This document shows, piece by piece, positions 23,368 to 32,386 of a DNA stretch of 45,614 nt. This DNA comes from Deltaproteobacteria bacterium (GTDB taxonomy: Bacteria; Myxococcota; JACRCW01), in the NCBI GenBank assembly GCA_016218805.1, contig JACRCW010000036.1, positions 1-45,614 on the forward strand, written 5' to 3'. How positions within the stretch are numbered: the stretch's first letter is position 1; every line of letters begins with the position of its first letter. The notes below the pieces were generated by a model that had not been told where the DNA came from, ran no database searches, and saw only the letters and a list, made by a program, of their open reading frames with translations. Position numbers and translations under genes: made by a program.

Positions 23368-24615
23368 GTGGTGGCTACCCCCGTCCAGCGCTGGCCCGCG
23401 GTGTTGCTGCTCCTCGTCGGCGGGTGCCCGCTGCCGCACGAGGATTCGCGGGACTACCGTTGCACCGCCGACTTCCTGTGCGCGGCAGGCTGGCATTGCG
23501 ACACCGGGTTGTGCCGGCGCAACTGCACCACCGACGTGGACTGTCTCGGCCAGGGCTTCTGTGTCCGCGGCGGGTGCACCCTCGACCTGCCGGGCGCCGC
23601 TTCGGCGTCCTCCACCGGCGCGGTGTCCTCCACGTCCAGCGCCACCACGTCGGGCTCCGCCGCGTCTGCGTCCGTGGCGTCGGGCAGCTCGGCGGTGTCT
23701 TCCGCCACCGCGGTCACCGCAAGCAGTTCCACGTCCGTGGCCACCAGCAGCACCGGCACGTCCTCCGAGTCGTCCGTCACCACGTCCGCGGGTCCCAGCT
23801 CCGCGGGCGCGTCCGGCTCCGCCGCCTCCTCCTCCTCGTTCCTCGCGTCGTCATCCGCCGTCCCTTCGTCGGCTTCGTCGGTTGCCGCCACCTCGTCGTC
23901 GTCGCTTCCGGCGGCCTCCGCCAGCTCCGGGACCAGCGCGGCACCGTCGTCGTCAGCGTCGTTGAGCCCCGCGACCTCCGCCGTCACGCCGTCCTCCTCA
24001 ACCGGCGGGGTGGCCGTCAGCCTGGTGGCCACGGCGACATTCTCCGCGGCCGCCCCGGTGGTCATTCCCGCGTTTGTGGGCGTGGTGCCGGGTGACTTGC
24101 TGGTGGTGCAGGTTGGTTATGACAGCGGGACCGGCGCCACCACCATCACGGCGCCGCCGGGGTGGACATTGGTGCGCCGCGATGATCACGCGACGGACTT
24201 CGGGCAGGCGCTGTACATCAAGGTCGTCGGCGCGGCGGAACCGGCGGACTACACGTGGGTGCTCACCGGCAACCCGTCCACCACCGCGCTGGGCCTGGTC
24301 TACCGCGGCGTGGACACGGCGGTCCCACTGGATGTTCATGCGGGTGCCGTGGGTGACGGGACGGCGCTCACCGCGCCCGCGCTGGTCACCACGGTTCCGG
24401 GTGACATCGTCGTGGTGTTCTTTGGGCACGACAGCCCGGCGGCGACGCTGACCCCGGCAGCGCCGTTGGTGACCCGGGCCACGGCGAATGCCGCGGAATC
24501 CGCGCTTGCCGCCGACCTCCAGCTTGTTGGCGCCGGGGCCGCGGGCCCGTGGACGGCGACCAGTTCGCTGACCAATCAGTGGACCGCCCAGGCCATCACG
24601 CTGCGCCGCCGCTGA
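23368..24615 (+). CDS. Ser/Ala-linker lipoprotein with C-terminal beta domain
   Basis: A 415-residue protein. GTG 23368 or 23371 starts a signal ending in LVGGC. The mature protein has a Cys knot (CTADFLCAAGWHCDTGLC and CTTDVDCLGQGFC), then a Ser/Ala/Thr linker of about 130 residues. A C-terminal domain of about 190 residues follows: VPGDLLVVQVGYDSGTG, APPGWTLVRRDD, LYIKVVGAAEPADYTWVL, YRGVDTAVPLDVHAG. That domain recurs in many secreted proteins of unknown function and is probably a beta-sandwich. It is divergent from the anchor-D lipoprotein and likely surface-exposed; its ligand is unknown. Confidence 0.82.
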   Translation: MVATPVQRWPAVLLLLVGGCPLPHEDSRDYRCTADFLCAAGWHCDTGLCRRNCTTDVDCLGQGFCVRGGCTLDLPGAASASSTGAVSSTSSATTSGSAASASVASGSSAVSSATAVTASSSTSVATSSTGTSSESSVTTSAGPSSAGASGSAASSSSFLASSSAVPSSASSVAATSSSSLPAASASSGTSAAPSSSASLSPATSAVTPSSSTGGVAVSLVATATFSAAAPVVIPAFVGVVPGDLLVVQVGYDSGTGATTITAPPGWTLVRRDDHATDFGQALYIKVVGAAEPADYTWVLTGNPSTTALGLVYRGVDTAVPLDVHAGAVGDGTALTAPALVTTVPGDIVVVFFGHDSPAATLTPAAPLVTRATANAAESALAADLQLVGAGAAGPWTATSSLTNQWTAQAITLRRR

Positions 24616-24631
24616 CGCGGTCGCGCGGGTG

Positions 24632-24949
24632 TCACGCCGCGGTGACGACGACGGCGGTGCCGTAACAGAGCACTTCGGTTACGCCGCCCATGATGTCATT
24701 GGCGTCATACCGCACGCCGATGACGGCGTTGCCGCCGATGCGCGCGGCCTGTTGCAGCATGCGCACGTAGGCTTCCTGGCGGGTCTCTTCGCACAAGCGG
24801 GTGAACAGCGAGATATCCCCGCCGATCAACGTCTGCAGTGACCCGCCCAGCGTGCCGACGATGGAGCGCGAACGGACCGCGATGCCGCGCACCACGCCGC
24901 CGTTGCGGGTCACGCGGTACCCGGGCAGCTCAAACGCGGTGGTGGTCAT
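24632..24949 (-). CDS. YbjQ/UPF0145 family protein
   Basis: A 105-residue protein matching YbjQ throughout: TTTAFELPGYRVTRNGGVVRGIAVRSRSIVG, a central helix (LCEETRQEAYVRMLQQAARIGGNAVIGVRYD) and a terminal strand (VTEVLCYGTAVVV). The family forms a pentameric ring called a heavy-metal-binding domain by homology; function is not established. ATG 24949 gives the usual length. ATG 25021 would add 24 unconserved residues. It is convergent with the lipoprotein gene, 16 bp away. Confidence 0.9.
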   Translation of the reverse strand: MTTTAFELPGYRVTRNGGVVRGIAVRSRSIVGTLGGSLQTLIGGDISLFTRLCEETRQEAYVRMLQQAARIGGNAVIGVRYDANDIMGGVTEVLCYGTAVVVTAA

Positions 24950-25120
24950 CGCGGGGTCAATGCGCTCGCCGGTCAATTCGGCCGCCGGCACCCGGGCCGT
25001 TGACGACGGATGGTGGCTCATGGGCGGACGCTATCCGCGGCGGTGGGCGCGGGCAACGCGCGGCGCGCAGGGCAATTGCCCGGCGGGGGAACGGGGAGAA
25101 TGATGGCACCGAGGTGACCC

Positions 25121-26221
25121 ATGCCTGTCACGCCGCGCCGGGGCGGGGGGGCCGCGTTGCACGCGGATCCCACCCCATGGCTGCTGGAGCCGGACAACCC
25201 GTCGGTGCGCTACCTGGCGCTGCGCGACCTGTTGGACCGCCCGGCGAAGGACCGTGAACTGCAGGAAGCCCGCCGGCAGATCATGCGCAGCGGCGCGGTG
25301 CCCGCCATCCTGGCCCAGCAGGCCCAGGAGGGCGCGTGGGAGAAGCCGGAACGGTTTTACACGGCCAAATACACAGGCACCGCCTGGCAGCTCATCATCC
25401 TGGCTGAACTCATGGCGGACGGGACGGACCCGCGTATCCGTCAAGCCTGCCATCTCATCCTGGACCTGTCCCAGGACAGAGAAAGTCATGGATTCTCTGT
25501 TCACCACGCCGCGCGGTCGGGCGGCGGGCGGCACAGCGAGGTCATCCCGTGCCTGACGGGAAACCTGGTGTTTGCGCTGCTGCGCCTGGGATGCGGTGCG
25601 CGGCCTGAGGTGCAACAGGCGGTCCGGTGGATGGCCACGTACCAACGGTTTGACGACGGGATTGCGGATGCGCCGCAGGGCTGGCCCTATGACCGGTGGG
25701 AGATGTGCTGGGGCCGGCACACCTGCCACATGGGCGTGGTCAAGGCCCTGAAGGCCCTGGCGGAGATTCCGGTGCGCGCGCGCCCGCCCGCAGTGCGCCG
25801 GTGCATTGCCAACGGGGTGGAGTTCCTGCTGGTCCACCACGTGTACAAGCGCAGTCACGACCTGGCGCGCGTGTCCAAGCCGGGGTGGCAGCGGTTTGGA
25901 TTCCCGTTGATGTACCAGACGGACGTGTTGGAAATCCTGCTTATCCTCACGCAGCTGGGGTGCCGCGACGCGCGGATGCAGGAAGCGGTGGACCTGCTGC
26001 GCTCCCGGCAGGACGCCGCGGGAAGATGGTGTCTGGCGAACCCGCCCCCGGGGCGCTGCTGGGTGGACATTGAACCCAAGGGCCAGCCCAGCAAGTGGGT
26101 CACGCTGCGGGCGCTGACCGTCCTCAAGCGGCTGCGCGGCAGCAGCCTCACCGCCGGCCCGCCGCACCCGCGTGCGGGCGGGCAGCGGGGTTTGCAGCAG
26201 CCGCACGCCCGAACTACTTGA
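25121..26221 (+). CDS. Prenyltransferase/squalene-cyclase-like alpha-toroid protein
   Basis: A 366-residue, all-helical protein. Repeating units such as NLVFALLRLGCGARPEVQQAVRWMATYQRFDDG and VLEILLILTQLGCRDARMQEAVDLLRSRQDAAGRW carry the end-of-repeat QxxxG-W pattern of alpha/alpha-toroid terpenoid cyclases. It lacks the DxDD or DCTAE catalytic motifs, so a cyclase reaction is not supported. It does have conserved His/Cys (EMCWGRHTCHMGVVK) that could bind metal. ATG 25121 has GAGGTG seven bases upstream. Its substrate is unknown. Confidence 0.75.
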   Translation: MPVTPRRGGGAALHADPTPWLLEPDNPSVRYLALRDLLDRPAKDRELQEARRQIMRSGAVPAILAQQAQEGAWEKPERFYTAKYTGTAWQLIILAELMADGTDPRIRQACHLILDLSQDRESHGFSVHHAARSGGGRHSEVIPCLTGNLVFALLRLGCGARPEVQQAVRWMATYQRFDDGIADAPQGWPYDRWEMCWGRHTCHMGVVKALKALAEIPVRARPPAVRRCIANGVEFLLVHHVYKRSHDLARVSKPGWQRFGFPLMYQTDVLEILLILTQLGCRDARMQEAVDLLRSRQDAAGRWCLANPPPGRCWVDIEPKGQPSKWVTLRALTVLKRLRGSSLTAGPPHPRAGGQRGLQQPHARTT

Positions 26222-26261
26222 ACAACCCCGCGCGGACCTGCGTTCTACCCGGAGGCGTCAC

Positions 26262-27398
26262 ATGGGGTTGTTCGACAAGTTGAAGGGTGAGTTCGTCGAC
26301 ATTGTGGAGTGGGTGGACGACAGCAACGGGCAGACGCTGGTGTGGCGGTTCCCGCGCTACCAGAACGAGATCAAGAACGGGGCGCAACTGATTGTGCGGC
26401 CGGGCCAGGCGGCCATCTTTGTGGACCAGGGCAAAATGGGGGACCTGTTCACCGAGGGCCGCCACGAACTCTCCACCGACAACATGCCGTTGCTCTCCAC
26501 GCTGCGTGGCTGGAAACACGGGTTCAACTCGCCGTTCAAGTGCGAGGTGTACTTTGTGTCCACCAAGATCATCACCGGCCTCAAGTGGGGCACGCCCAAC
26601 CCGCTGATGCTGCGCGACCCGGATTTTGGCGCCATTCGCCTGGGGGCGTTTGGGATGTACACGCTGCGCTGCACCGACCCCAACCTGCTGCTCAAGCAGC
26701 TGGTGGGCACCGACGGCGTGTACGACACCAACGAAGTCAACGACGTGTTGCGGTCCATCATCCAGTCCAGCGTGGCCACGGTGCTGGGGAAGTCCAAGAT
26801 CCCCGCGCTGGACCTGCTGTCCAACTACGAACTGCTGGGCGAAGAAGTCCGCAAGCTGGTGCTGACGCAGATTGACGACGAGTACGGCCTGGAAATCCCG
26901 CAGCTCAAGGTGGTCAACATCAACGTGCCGGACGCGGTGCAGAAGGCGTTGGACCAGCGTGCGTCCATGGGCGCGCTGGGCAGCACGACGCTGGGCCCGG
27001 CGCCAAACCTGGCGGCCTACCAGCAGTACCAGCTGGGCAACGGACTGGGGGCCGCCGGCGGTGCGGCGCCGGGGTTGAACCTGGGAATGGGCGTGGCGCT
27101 GGCCGGGCAGATGATGAACCAGGTGCAGCAGCAGCCGCCCATGATGGCACCGCCCCCGTTGCCCACCAGCCAGCAGTGGTTCTTTGGCATCAACGGGCAG
27201 AACGTGGGGCCGCTGACGCTGGAGGTGGCCCGGCAGTTTGCGCAGATGGGGCAGATCCGCGCGGACAGCCTGTGTTGGACGCAGGGCATGGGCGCGTGGC
27301 AGCCCGCGGCGCAGGTGCCGGCGCTGGCGTCGTTGTTTGGCGGTGCCGGCGGCCCGCCCCCGTTGCCCCCGTCCATGCCACCACCCATGCCGCGCTGA
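26262..27398 (+). CDS. SPFH domain protein with C-terminal GYF_2 domain (YdjI/COG4260-like)
   Basis: A 378-residue protein. The N-terminus, MGLFDKLKGEFVDIVEW, and the following SPFH (band 7) domain (residues about 25-230; LIVRPGQAAIFVDQGKM, KCEVYFVSTKII) match the bacterial COG4260/YdjI group. A flexible Gly/Pro/Met/Gln linker (about 240-300) precedes a GYF_2 domain (WFFGINGQNVGPLTLEVARQFAQMGQI...WTQGMGAWQPA). There is no membrane helix in this protein. A GGAGG lies seven bases before ATG 26262. The next gene, a zinc-ribbon membrane protein, starts 7 bp after this stop; the pair probably assembles on the membrane. Confidence 0.9.
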   Translation: MGLFDKLKGEFVDIVEWVDDSNGQTLVWRFPRYQNEIKNGAQLIVRPGQAAIFVDQGKMGDLFTEGRHELSTDNMPLLSTLRGWKHGFNSPFKCEVYFVSTKIITGLKWGTPNPLMLRDPDFGAIRLGAFGMYTLRCTDPNLLLKQLVGTDGVYDTNEVNDVLRSIIQSSVATVLGKSKIPALDLLSNYELLGEEVRKLVLTQIDDEYGLEIPQLKVVNINVPDAVQKALDQRASMGALGSTTLGPAPNLAAYQQYQLGNGLGAAGGAAPGLNLGMGVALAGQMMNQVQQQPPMMAPPPLPTSQQWFFGINGQNVGPLTLEVARQFAQMGQIRADSLCWTQGMGAWQPAAQVPALASLFGGAGGPPPLPPSMPPPMPR

Positions 27399-27405
27399 GG
27401 CCACC

Positions 27406-28551
27406 ATGTCCGGGCCCCCGTCGGAGGAAAAGGGTGGTTTTGGCAACTTCACGGCGCAGAAGACCTTCCCGTGCGAGGCGTGCGGCGCGCAGCTCACGTT
27501 TGCCATTGATGCGCAGAAGCTCAAGTGCGGGCATTGCGGCGCGGAGAAGGACCTGCAGTTCCAGGAGGGTGCAAGCGTCAGCGAGCAGGACCTCAACGCC
27601 GCGCTGCAGAAACAGTCCACCCGGCGCCGGACTGCCACCGCGGCGCCCGTCACCCACGAGGTCAAGTGCACCTCGTGCGGTGCCACGGTGGCGTTCTCCG
27701 GGACGCTGACATCCACAGAATGCGCGTATTGCGGCACGCCGATTCAACGCGAGGCCGCGCACGAGGCGCAGGACCGGCTGCCGGTGGACGGGGTGTGCCC
27801 GTTTGCCGTGGAGAAGGACACCGCGCAGCGCCGCCTGCAGGACTGGGTGGGCTCGCGGTGGTTTGCGCCGGGCGATTTCAAGCAGCGCGGGGTCCACGAG
27901 CATTTCCAGGGCGTGTATATGCCGTATTTCACGTTCGATGCGATGACGCATTCGCGTTACCGCGGCGAGCGGGGTGATGCGTACTACGAGACCGAAGGCG
28001 AGGGGCAGAACAAGCGCCAGGTGCGCAAGGTGCGCTGGACGCCGAGGGCGGGGGCGCTGCGGCGCTTCTTTGACGACGTGTGCATCCCTGCGCTGCGCAG
28101 CCTGCCGCGCACGCTGCTGCAGTCCCTTGAGCCGTGGCCGCTCACCAAGCTCATCCCGTTCACCGACCAGGCGCTGGCGGGCAAGCAGGCCCACACGTAC
28201 GAACTGGAGTTGTCGGAGGGCTTTGCGGCCGCGCGCGAACGCATGGACGATGAAATCCGTTCGGATGTGCGCGGCGACATTGGCGGCGACGAGCAGCGAA
28301 TCCACGACGTCACCACCCAGTTCTCGGCGCTGACCTACAAACACGTCCTGCTGCCGATCTGGATTCTTGCCTACCGCTACCGGGAGAAGACCTACCGCGT
28401 GGTGGTCAACGCCATGACCGGGGAGGTCCAGGGCGAGCGGCCGTGGAGCGCGGTCAAGATTGCGCTGGCCGTGATTGCCGGCGCGGTGGTGGCCTACGTG
28501 TTGTTCCGCCTGGGCGGGAGCAATCCGCACGCCGTGCCCGCGCCGCGCTGA
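27406..28551 (+). CDS. Double zinc-ribbon, tail-anchored membrane protein
   Basis: A 381-residue protein with two zinc ribbons: CEACGAQ...CGHCGAE (residues 23-47) and CTSCGAT...CAYCGTP (about 88-110). A long middle domain (DRLPVDGVCPFAVEKDTAQRRLQDWVGSRWFAPGDF..., GVYMPYFTFDAMTHSRYRGERG) follows, with a basic amphipathic stretch. A C-terminal membrane helix lies at about 353-372 (IALAVIAGAVVAYVLFRLG). This family usually accompanies SPFH proteins, as here with 7 bp spacing. Its function is unknown; membrane stress or remodelling is a guess from the SPFH association. Confidence 0.85.
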   Translation: MSGPPSEEKGGFGNFTAQKTFPCEACGAQLTFAIDAQKLKCGHCGAEKDLQFQEGASVSEQDLNAALQKQSTRRRTATAAPVTHEVKCTSCGATVAFSGTLTSTECAYCGTPIQREAAHEAQDRLPVDGVCPFAVEKDTAQRRLQDWVGSRWFAPGDFKQRGVHEHFQGVYMPYFTFDAMTHSRYRGERGDAYYETEGEGQNKRQVRKVRWTPRAGALRRFFDDVCIPALRSLPRTLLQSLEPWPLTKLIPFTDQALAGKQAHTYELELSEGFAAARERMDDEIRSDVRGDIGGDEQRIHDVTTQFSALTYKHVLLPIWILAYRYREKTYRVVVNAMTGEVQGERPWSAVKIALAVIAGAVVAYVLFRLGGSNPHAVPAPR

Positions 28552-28927
28552 GCGCTGTTTACGGCGCATGGTACAGACGTCTGTAGGTTCCGGCATTGAA
28601 TCTTGCACGGACGGAGCACCCACCGGACCCCGGGCTCGGCAGGAGCCTCGCCCTCCCGGCGTTGTCGTCGTCGGTGGAGCCCGCGGGGTCGCGAGCCTCC
28701 TGAGCCCATCCCAGCGCTGCCGTCGTGGATGGAGCGCCCCGGGAGGGCGAGCCTCCTGGCGAGCCCGCGGCAGCGCGTAGGCCGTGCGGTGATCCCGGGT
28801 TTCCAATGACGTCTGTACGGATTCCCACCGATCCACGCGCGCGTGACGGCGACCCATCACGCCGCTCCCGGCGCCCGGAATTCCCGTGAATGGATGGCCA
28901 GTAAACCCGTGCAATTCGCGCCGGCAA
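28552..28927. other. Intergenic region carrying a dispersed repeat, no gene
   Basis: These 376 bp lie between convergent genes. They contain a dispersed palindromic repeat element flanked by similar GACGTCTGTA(G/C)G sequences, listed separately. No coding frame is supported. Confidence 0.6.
28603..28767. repeat. Dispersed palindromic repeat element (copy A)
   Basis: 28627-28658 holds the core GGGCTCGGCAGGAGCCTCGC plus CCTCCC. 28740-28767 holds a near-exact inverted copy (GGGAGGGCGAG then CCTCCTGGCGAGCCC), so the element can fold into a long hairpin. About 80 bp of it (GCACGGA through GTCGTCGTCGnTGGAGCCC) recurs at 45487-45614. Similar direct repeats (GACGTCTGTAGG at 28576, GACGTCTGTACGG at 28808) flank it. 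Confidence 0.7.
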
Positions 28928-29890
28928 TCACCACGCCAGGCTGGTTGATGGGCGCCCCAAGGCTGCCGGGGCGGTGGCCGCGCCACCCGGCTCATCCACG
29001 GCGGCGCTTGCCGTCTGGATGCGCGTGGTGAAGAACGGCGGGCTGAAGTCCCGGCCCAGCGCCAGGTCCACCAGGTACCAGGCGGGCAATACCGCCGCGC
29101 TCCCGAGCGCGGACAGCGACGCGAGACAGCACCCGACGCTGGAGCACCAACTGGAGACCCACGCCGTGGTCAACTGCCCGGTGGTGCTGGTGCTGCTGCC
29201 GCTGCTGGTAGGTTGTGCAAAAGCGCTCCACGCGGCGCAGAACAACCAACCCACGCCGCACATGCCCACCGCGCCCAGGCCACTGACCGCGGCCGCGCCC
29301 AGCAGGGACGCCTCCAGCACCACCAGGCGCCCAAACCGGGTGCTGCGGCGGATGGCCCGCTCCTCGGCCTCCTCCTCCGCCAGCACCTTGCTGCGCGTGC
29401 GGCGGGGTGGCTCGGCGGTCTCACGTTCCTCCGGCGGCGCCTCCACGCCCAGCGCGGTGGCCACGCGGGGGCCAAACCGCTTTCCCAGCTTGCGGGCCGC
29501 GCCGCCCCACGGGTCCTCCTCCAGCAGGTCCACCAGCTGTGCGTAATCCGCCGCCATGACGTGGTCCTGCGCGTCATACAGCAGCGCCTGCAGGCGTTCC
29601 GCGCCCGGCTTGCCGGACGCGCGCACCGCCAGCACAAAACGCGTCTTTTCCGCGGCGGCCATCGTTTCCAGGCATTCCGGCTGGGCGCAGGGCGGGCCCT
29701 CCACCAGCCGGATGCGCACGGTCCCGGTGCGCGCGGTCTCCGCCCACAGTGCGTCTTCCACCAGGCGGGCGTTCTCCGGCGTCATGTTCTCAGCCACCAG
29801 CGGCGCCACGGTGGCCACCGGCCCCGCCTGGGCCAGCAGCACCCGGGGGACGCACAGGCTCATCAGCAACCACGGACCGGGTTGGCGCAT
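28928..29890 (-). CDS. Exported protein with two C-terminal hydrophobic segments, function unknown
   Basis: A 320-residue product from ATG 29890, which has AGGAG about nine bases upstream. A signal peptide (MRQPGPWLLMSLCVPRVLLAQAGP) precedes an alpha/beta domain of about 120 residues (VATVAPLVAENMTPENARLVEDALWAE..., LLYDAQDHVMAADYAQLVDLLEEDPWGGAARKLGKRF). That stretch resembles periplasmic proteins that compute a combined score or adventurous-motility-type paralogues, but I cannot name a family. A charged stretch (EERETAEPPRRTRS) leads to two hydrophobic segments separated by a Ser/Thr loop. The longer open frame upstream lacks a signal and is rejected. Confidence 0.65.
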   Translation of the reverse strand: MRQPGPWLLMSLCVPRVLLAQAGPVATVAPLVAENMTPENARLVEDALWAETARTGTVRIRLVEGPPCAQPECLETMAAAEKTRFVLAVRASGKPGAERLQALLYDAQDHVMAADYAQLVDLLEEDPWGGAARKLGKRFGPRVATALGVEAPPEERETAEPPRRTRSKVLAEEEAEERAIRRSTRFGRLVVLEASLLGAAAVSGLGAVGMCGVGWLFCAAWSAFAQPTSSGSSTSTTGQLTTAWVSSWCSSVGCCLASLSALGSAAVLPAWYLVDLALGRDFSPPFFTTRIQTASAAVDEPGGAATAPAALGRPSTSLAW

Positions 29891-30018
29891 GCAGTGCTCC
29901 TGGGCGCTCAGCAACGGGGAGGTACCGGGGGCGGGCGTAGAAACGCCAAAACCCATCCATTCACGCAGGGCGGCCGCCGGTCCCGGAATGAGCGGGAACC
30001 GGCACGGCCGCGGCCTGC

Positions 30019-31086
30019 TCACTTCTTCTTCTTCTTCTTCTTCTTGCCCTCATCCGCCGCGGCGGCTTCCGGTTCGGCGGCCTTCTCGGCCGGGGCGGCG
30101 GCCGGTTGCGCTGCCGGGGCGGCAGCGGTCTGCGCGGGAGCCGGTTCGGCGGCGGGTGCCGCTGCGGGTGCGGCGGCGGGCTGGGCTGCCGGCTGTTCTG
30201 CCGCGGGCGCGGGCACGGGCTCCGCTGCCGCCTGCGGCTTGGACTCCGTGGCGTCCTCGTCCGCCTTCTTCTTCTTCTTCTTCTTGGGCTCGCCCTCGTC
30301 GCCCTCGCCGGAGTCTTCCACGCCCAGTTCGCGGGACTTCTCCAGTTTCCCGTCCTTGAAGGTCTCCATGAAGATGCGCAGCTTGGTGCGCAGTTCAAAG
30401 TTCTCCACCTTGGTGGGCGCGCCCGCGTCATTCATTTCCACCGGCACGCCAAACACGCGGAAGATCCACGTGCCGCGGTTGGCGTCCAGCATCTCCTTGT
30501 CCTCCAGGGTGCTGACGGGGAAGAAGACCCAGAAGTCCTTGGTCTCGCCGGGCGTGACCTCTGAGTTGCGGGACAGCATGTGAATCTTGCCGTTGAGCTT
30601 GTTGACGGCGTTGTTGATCTTCCCCACGTTGTTGCAGCCCCACAGGCCGCCGAGCTGGTCCTTCATGGTCTCCACGTACGTCGGCTCGTACAGGGTCCCG
30701 TTGGGGTCCTTGAGCCGCACGGTGACCATGTTCATCCGGATCACCTTGCTGACGTTGTTGGTGATGGTGAACTGGCGCCACACACCCACGGCAAACGCCG
30801 CCAGGTTGACCTGTTCCACCACCGGGTCACCCTTGAACGAGTTACCCTTGGAGTCCGTGACGACGTGGTGGACCGCGTCCCCGTTCTGGTCGCACTTGAC
30901 CAGCTCCGTCTTCACGACGGGGACTTCCTTCTCCGTCAGCTCCACAATGACGCCGCTCTTCTCCTGCTTGTACTCCTTCTCGTCCCAGGGCTCCCACTGC
31001 AGCCGCACGTTCTTCTTGATGGTGGGACCGCAACCGGTGACCACGGCCACCAGCGCCAACGTGAGAAACTCGCGAGCCAGTCTCAT
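30019..31086 (-). CDS. Lipoprotein with Ala/Pro-rich C-terminal tail and two poly-Lys tracts
   Basis: A 355-residue protein. ATG 31086 has GGAGG seven bases upstream and starts a signal ending in lipobox VTGC. Residues about 25-245 form a compact domain (VIVELTEKEVPVVKTELVKCDQNG, WRQFTITNNVSKVIRMNMVTVRLKDPNG, FWVFFPVSTLEDKEML) with an Ig-like strand pattern. The C-terminal 100 residues are low complexity: seven Lys, then an Ala/Pro/Glu stretch, then eight Lys at the very end. The Lys runs are encoded by AAG repeats and could bind nucleic acid, teichoic-type polymers or acidic outer-membrane surfaces. Function is unknown. Confidence 0.75.
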   Translation of the reverse strand: MRLAREFLTLALVAVVTGCGPTIKKNVRLQWEPWDEKEYKQEKSGVIVELTEKEVPVVKTELVKCDQNGDAVHHVVTDSKGNSFKGDPVVEQVNLAAFAVGVWRQFTITNNVSKVIRMNMVTVRLKDPNGTLYEPTYVETMKDQLGGLWGCNNVGKINNAVNKLNGKIHMLSRNSEVTPGETKDFWVFFPVSTLEDKEMLDANRGTWIFRVFGVPVEMNDAGAPTKVENFELRTKLRIFMETFKDGKLEKSRELGVEDSGEGDEGEPKKKKKKKADEDATESKPQAAAEPVPAPAAEQPAAQPAAAPAAAPAAEPAPAQTAAAPAAQPAAAPAEKAAEPEAAAADEGKKKKKKKK

Positions 31087-31327
31087 CTGCCGACCTCCAC
31101 AAGCGCGCCCGTGTGGCGCCGTTATGGCCGCAGGACCATGGGCGTGCAGAATCAGGTTGATTCGCCATTGCCGATGGGTCACGGCCCAATTGGACCGGCT
31201 AGGGCTTAGGCGGCGGGGTCCCGTCGTGTCAACGCTGGAGGTCGCGTCGGGGCGCGCTGCACAAGGGGACCGGCGTCCCGGTTGGTTCGGCCGGCCCAGG
31301 CCCCCCCAAACCCGCGGCGGGCGGGCG

Positions 31328-32233
31328 TCACGGTCCCGGGACGGCCGCACTCAATTCCGGCGAATAGACGACCTTGGCGGATTCAAGCAGTTGTTTCTCG
31401 CGCTCTGCCCGCGCGGCCTGTGCCTTGCGCGCGGACAGCAGGGCGGTGAGCGCGCTGCGCTCGGTCTCAAATGTGATCGTCGGGTCCGCCTTCTTGTCCA
31501 CCAGCTGGATGACCCAGAAGCGCGCTCCGGTTCCGGTGATGACGTCGCTCACGGCGCCGGCTGCGAGGTGTTCCACGGTGTCACGCCAGGGCTCCGGCAG
31601 TTGCTCCCAGCGCAGGTAGCCCAGGTCCCATGGCCGGTCCGCCGCCGCAGGAATCTGCCCGAATTCCCCCGCCGCCACCTCGTCAAAGGGGGTGCCGCCG
31701 CGGAGGCGTGCCAGCAGCGGTTCCAGCTCCGCCGCGGATTTCTTGAGCAGTTGCCGGACGTGGTAGCGGGACTGCAGACGGGTTGCGTTGCGCTGGAAGT
31801 ACTCCCGGACCTCCCCCTCGGATGCGGCCGCATCCGTGCCGCCCGGGCGCTGGGTCCACAGTCTGGCCAGTTCCTCGCGGCGGAAGGCGGCCAGCTCTGC
31901 CTCGCGCTGGCGCAGCCGCTCCTGGTACCCGGCGTCCTGGTCCAGGCCCAGCGCCAGCGCCTGCTGCGCCAGGATCTCCTGGCGCACCACCGGCGCCAAC
32001 GCGTTGCGTGTGTCCTCGGCGGAAAGCGCGGCTTCCCCGTTCACCTTGTTGCGCCGGAGCCAGTGCTGCAGGTCATGGCGCGTGAGCCGCTGTCCGTTCA
32101 CCGTGACCAGCGCTGGCGCGGCGGGAGGGGCGCCCGCCGGGCGGGCCTCCGCGCCCGGACGGCAGCACAGGAGCGCGGGTAAGAACGCCAAAAGCGGTGC
32201 AAGACGGACCGCGCGCGGATGGGCAAGGTACAT
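31328..32233 (-). CDS. Parvulin-type peptidyl-prolyl isomerase lipoprotein (PrsA/SurA-like)
   Basis: A 301-residue protein with lipobox LLCC. An N-terminal SurA-like helical domain (VTVNGQRLTRHDLQHWLRRN..., IRQEILAQQALALGLDQDAGY) is followed by a parvulin-type domain (YHVRQLLKKSAAELEPLLARLRGGTPFDEVAAGEFGQIPAAADRPWDLGYLRWEQLPEPWRDTVEHLAAGAVSDVITGTGARFWVIQLVDKK). The family assists folding of exported proteins in the periplasm. It is on the same strand as the decaheme cytochrome gene, but a strong hairpin separates them. The Shine-Dalgarno before ATG 32233 is weak. Confidence 0.88.
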   Translation of the reverse strand: MYLAHPRAVRLAPLLAFLPALLCCRPGAEARPAGAPPAAPALVTVNGQRLTRHDLQHWLRRNKVNGEAALSAEDTRNALAPVVRQEILAQQALALGLDQDAGYQERLRQREAELAAFRREELARLWTQRPGGTDAAASEGEVREYFQRNATRLQSRYHVRQLLKKSAAELEPLLARLRGGTPFDEVAAGEFGQIPAAADRPWDLGYLRWEQLPEPWRDTVEHLAAGAVSDVITGTGARFWVIQLVDKKADPTITFETERSALTALLSARKAQAARAEREKQLLESAKVVYSPELSAAVPGP

Positions 32234-32386
32234 GGGTTCACCCGGGGAGAATGCTTGGTGGGCCGGCCGCCGGGCGGCACGCCAGGGCGCCGTCCGTTCG
32301 GCCGGAGGGGGAGACTGGTACTACCGGGGACGGTGGCCGTGGCAAGCGCCGCCGGCCGGCGGGGATGGACGGGATTGCGCCCGGGG

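Noticed and set aside
25121..26221. Terpene cyclase function
   Set aside because: Helical toroid repeats are present, but the catalytic DxDD/DCTAE motifs are not.
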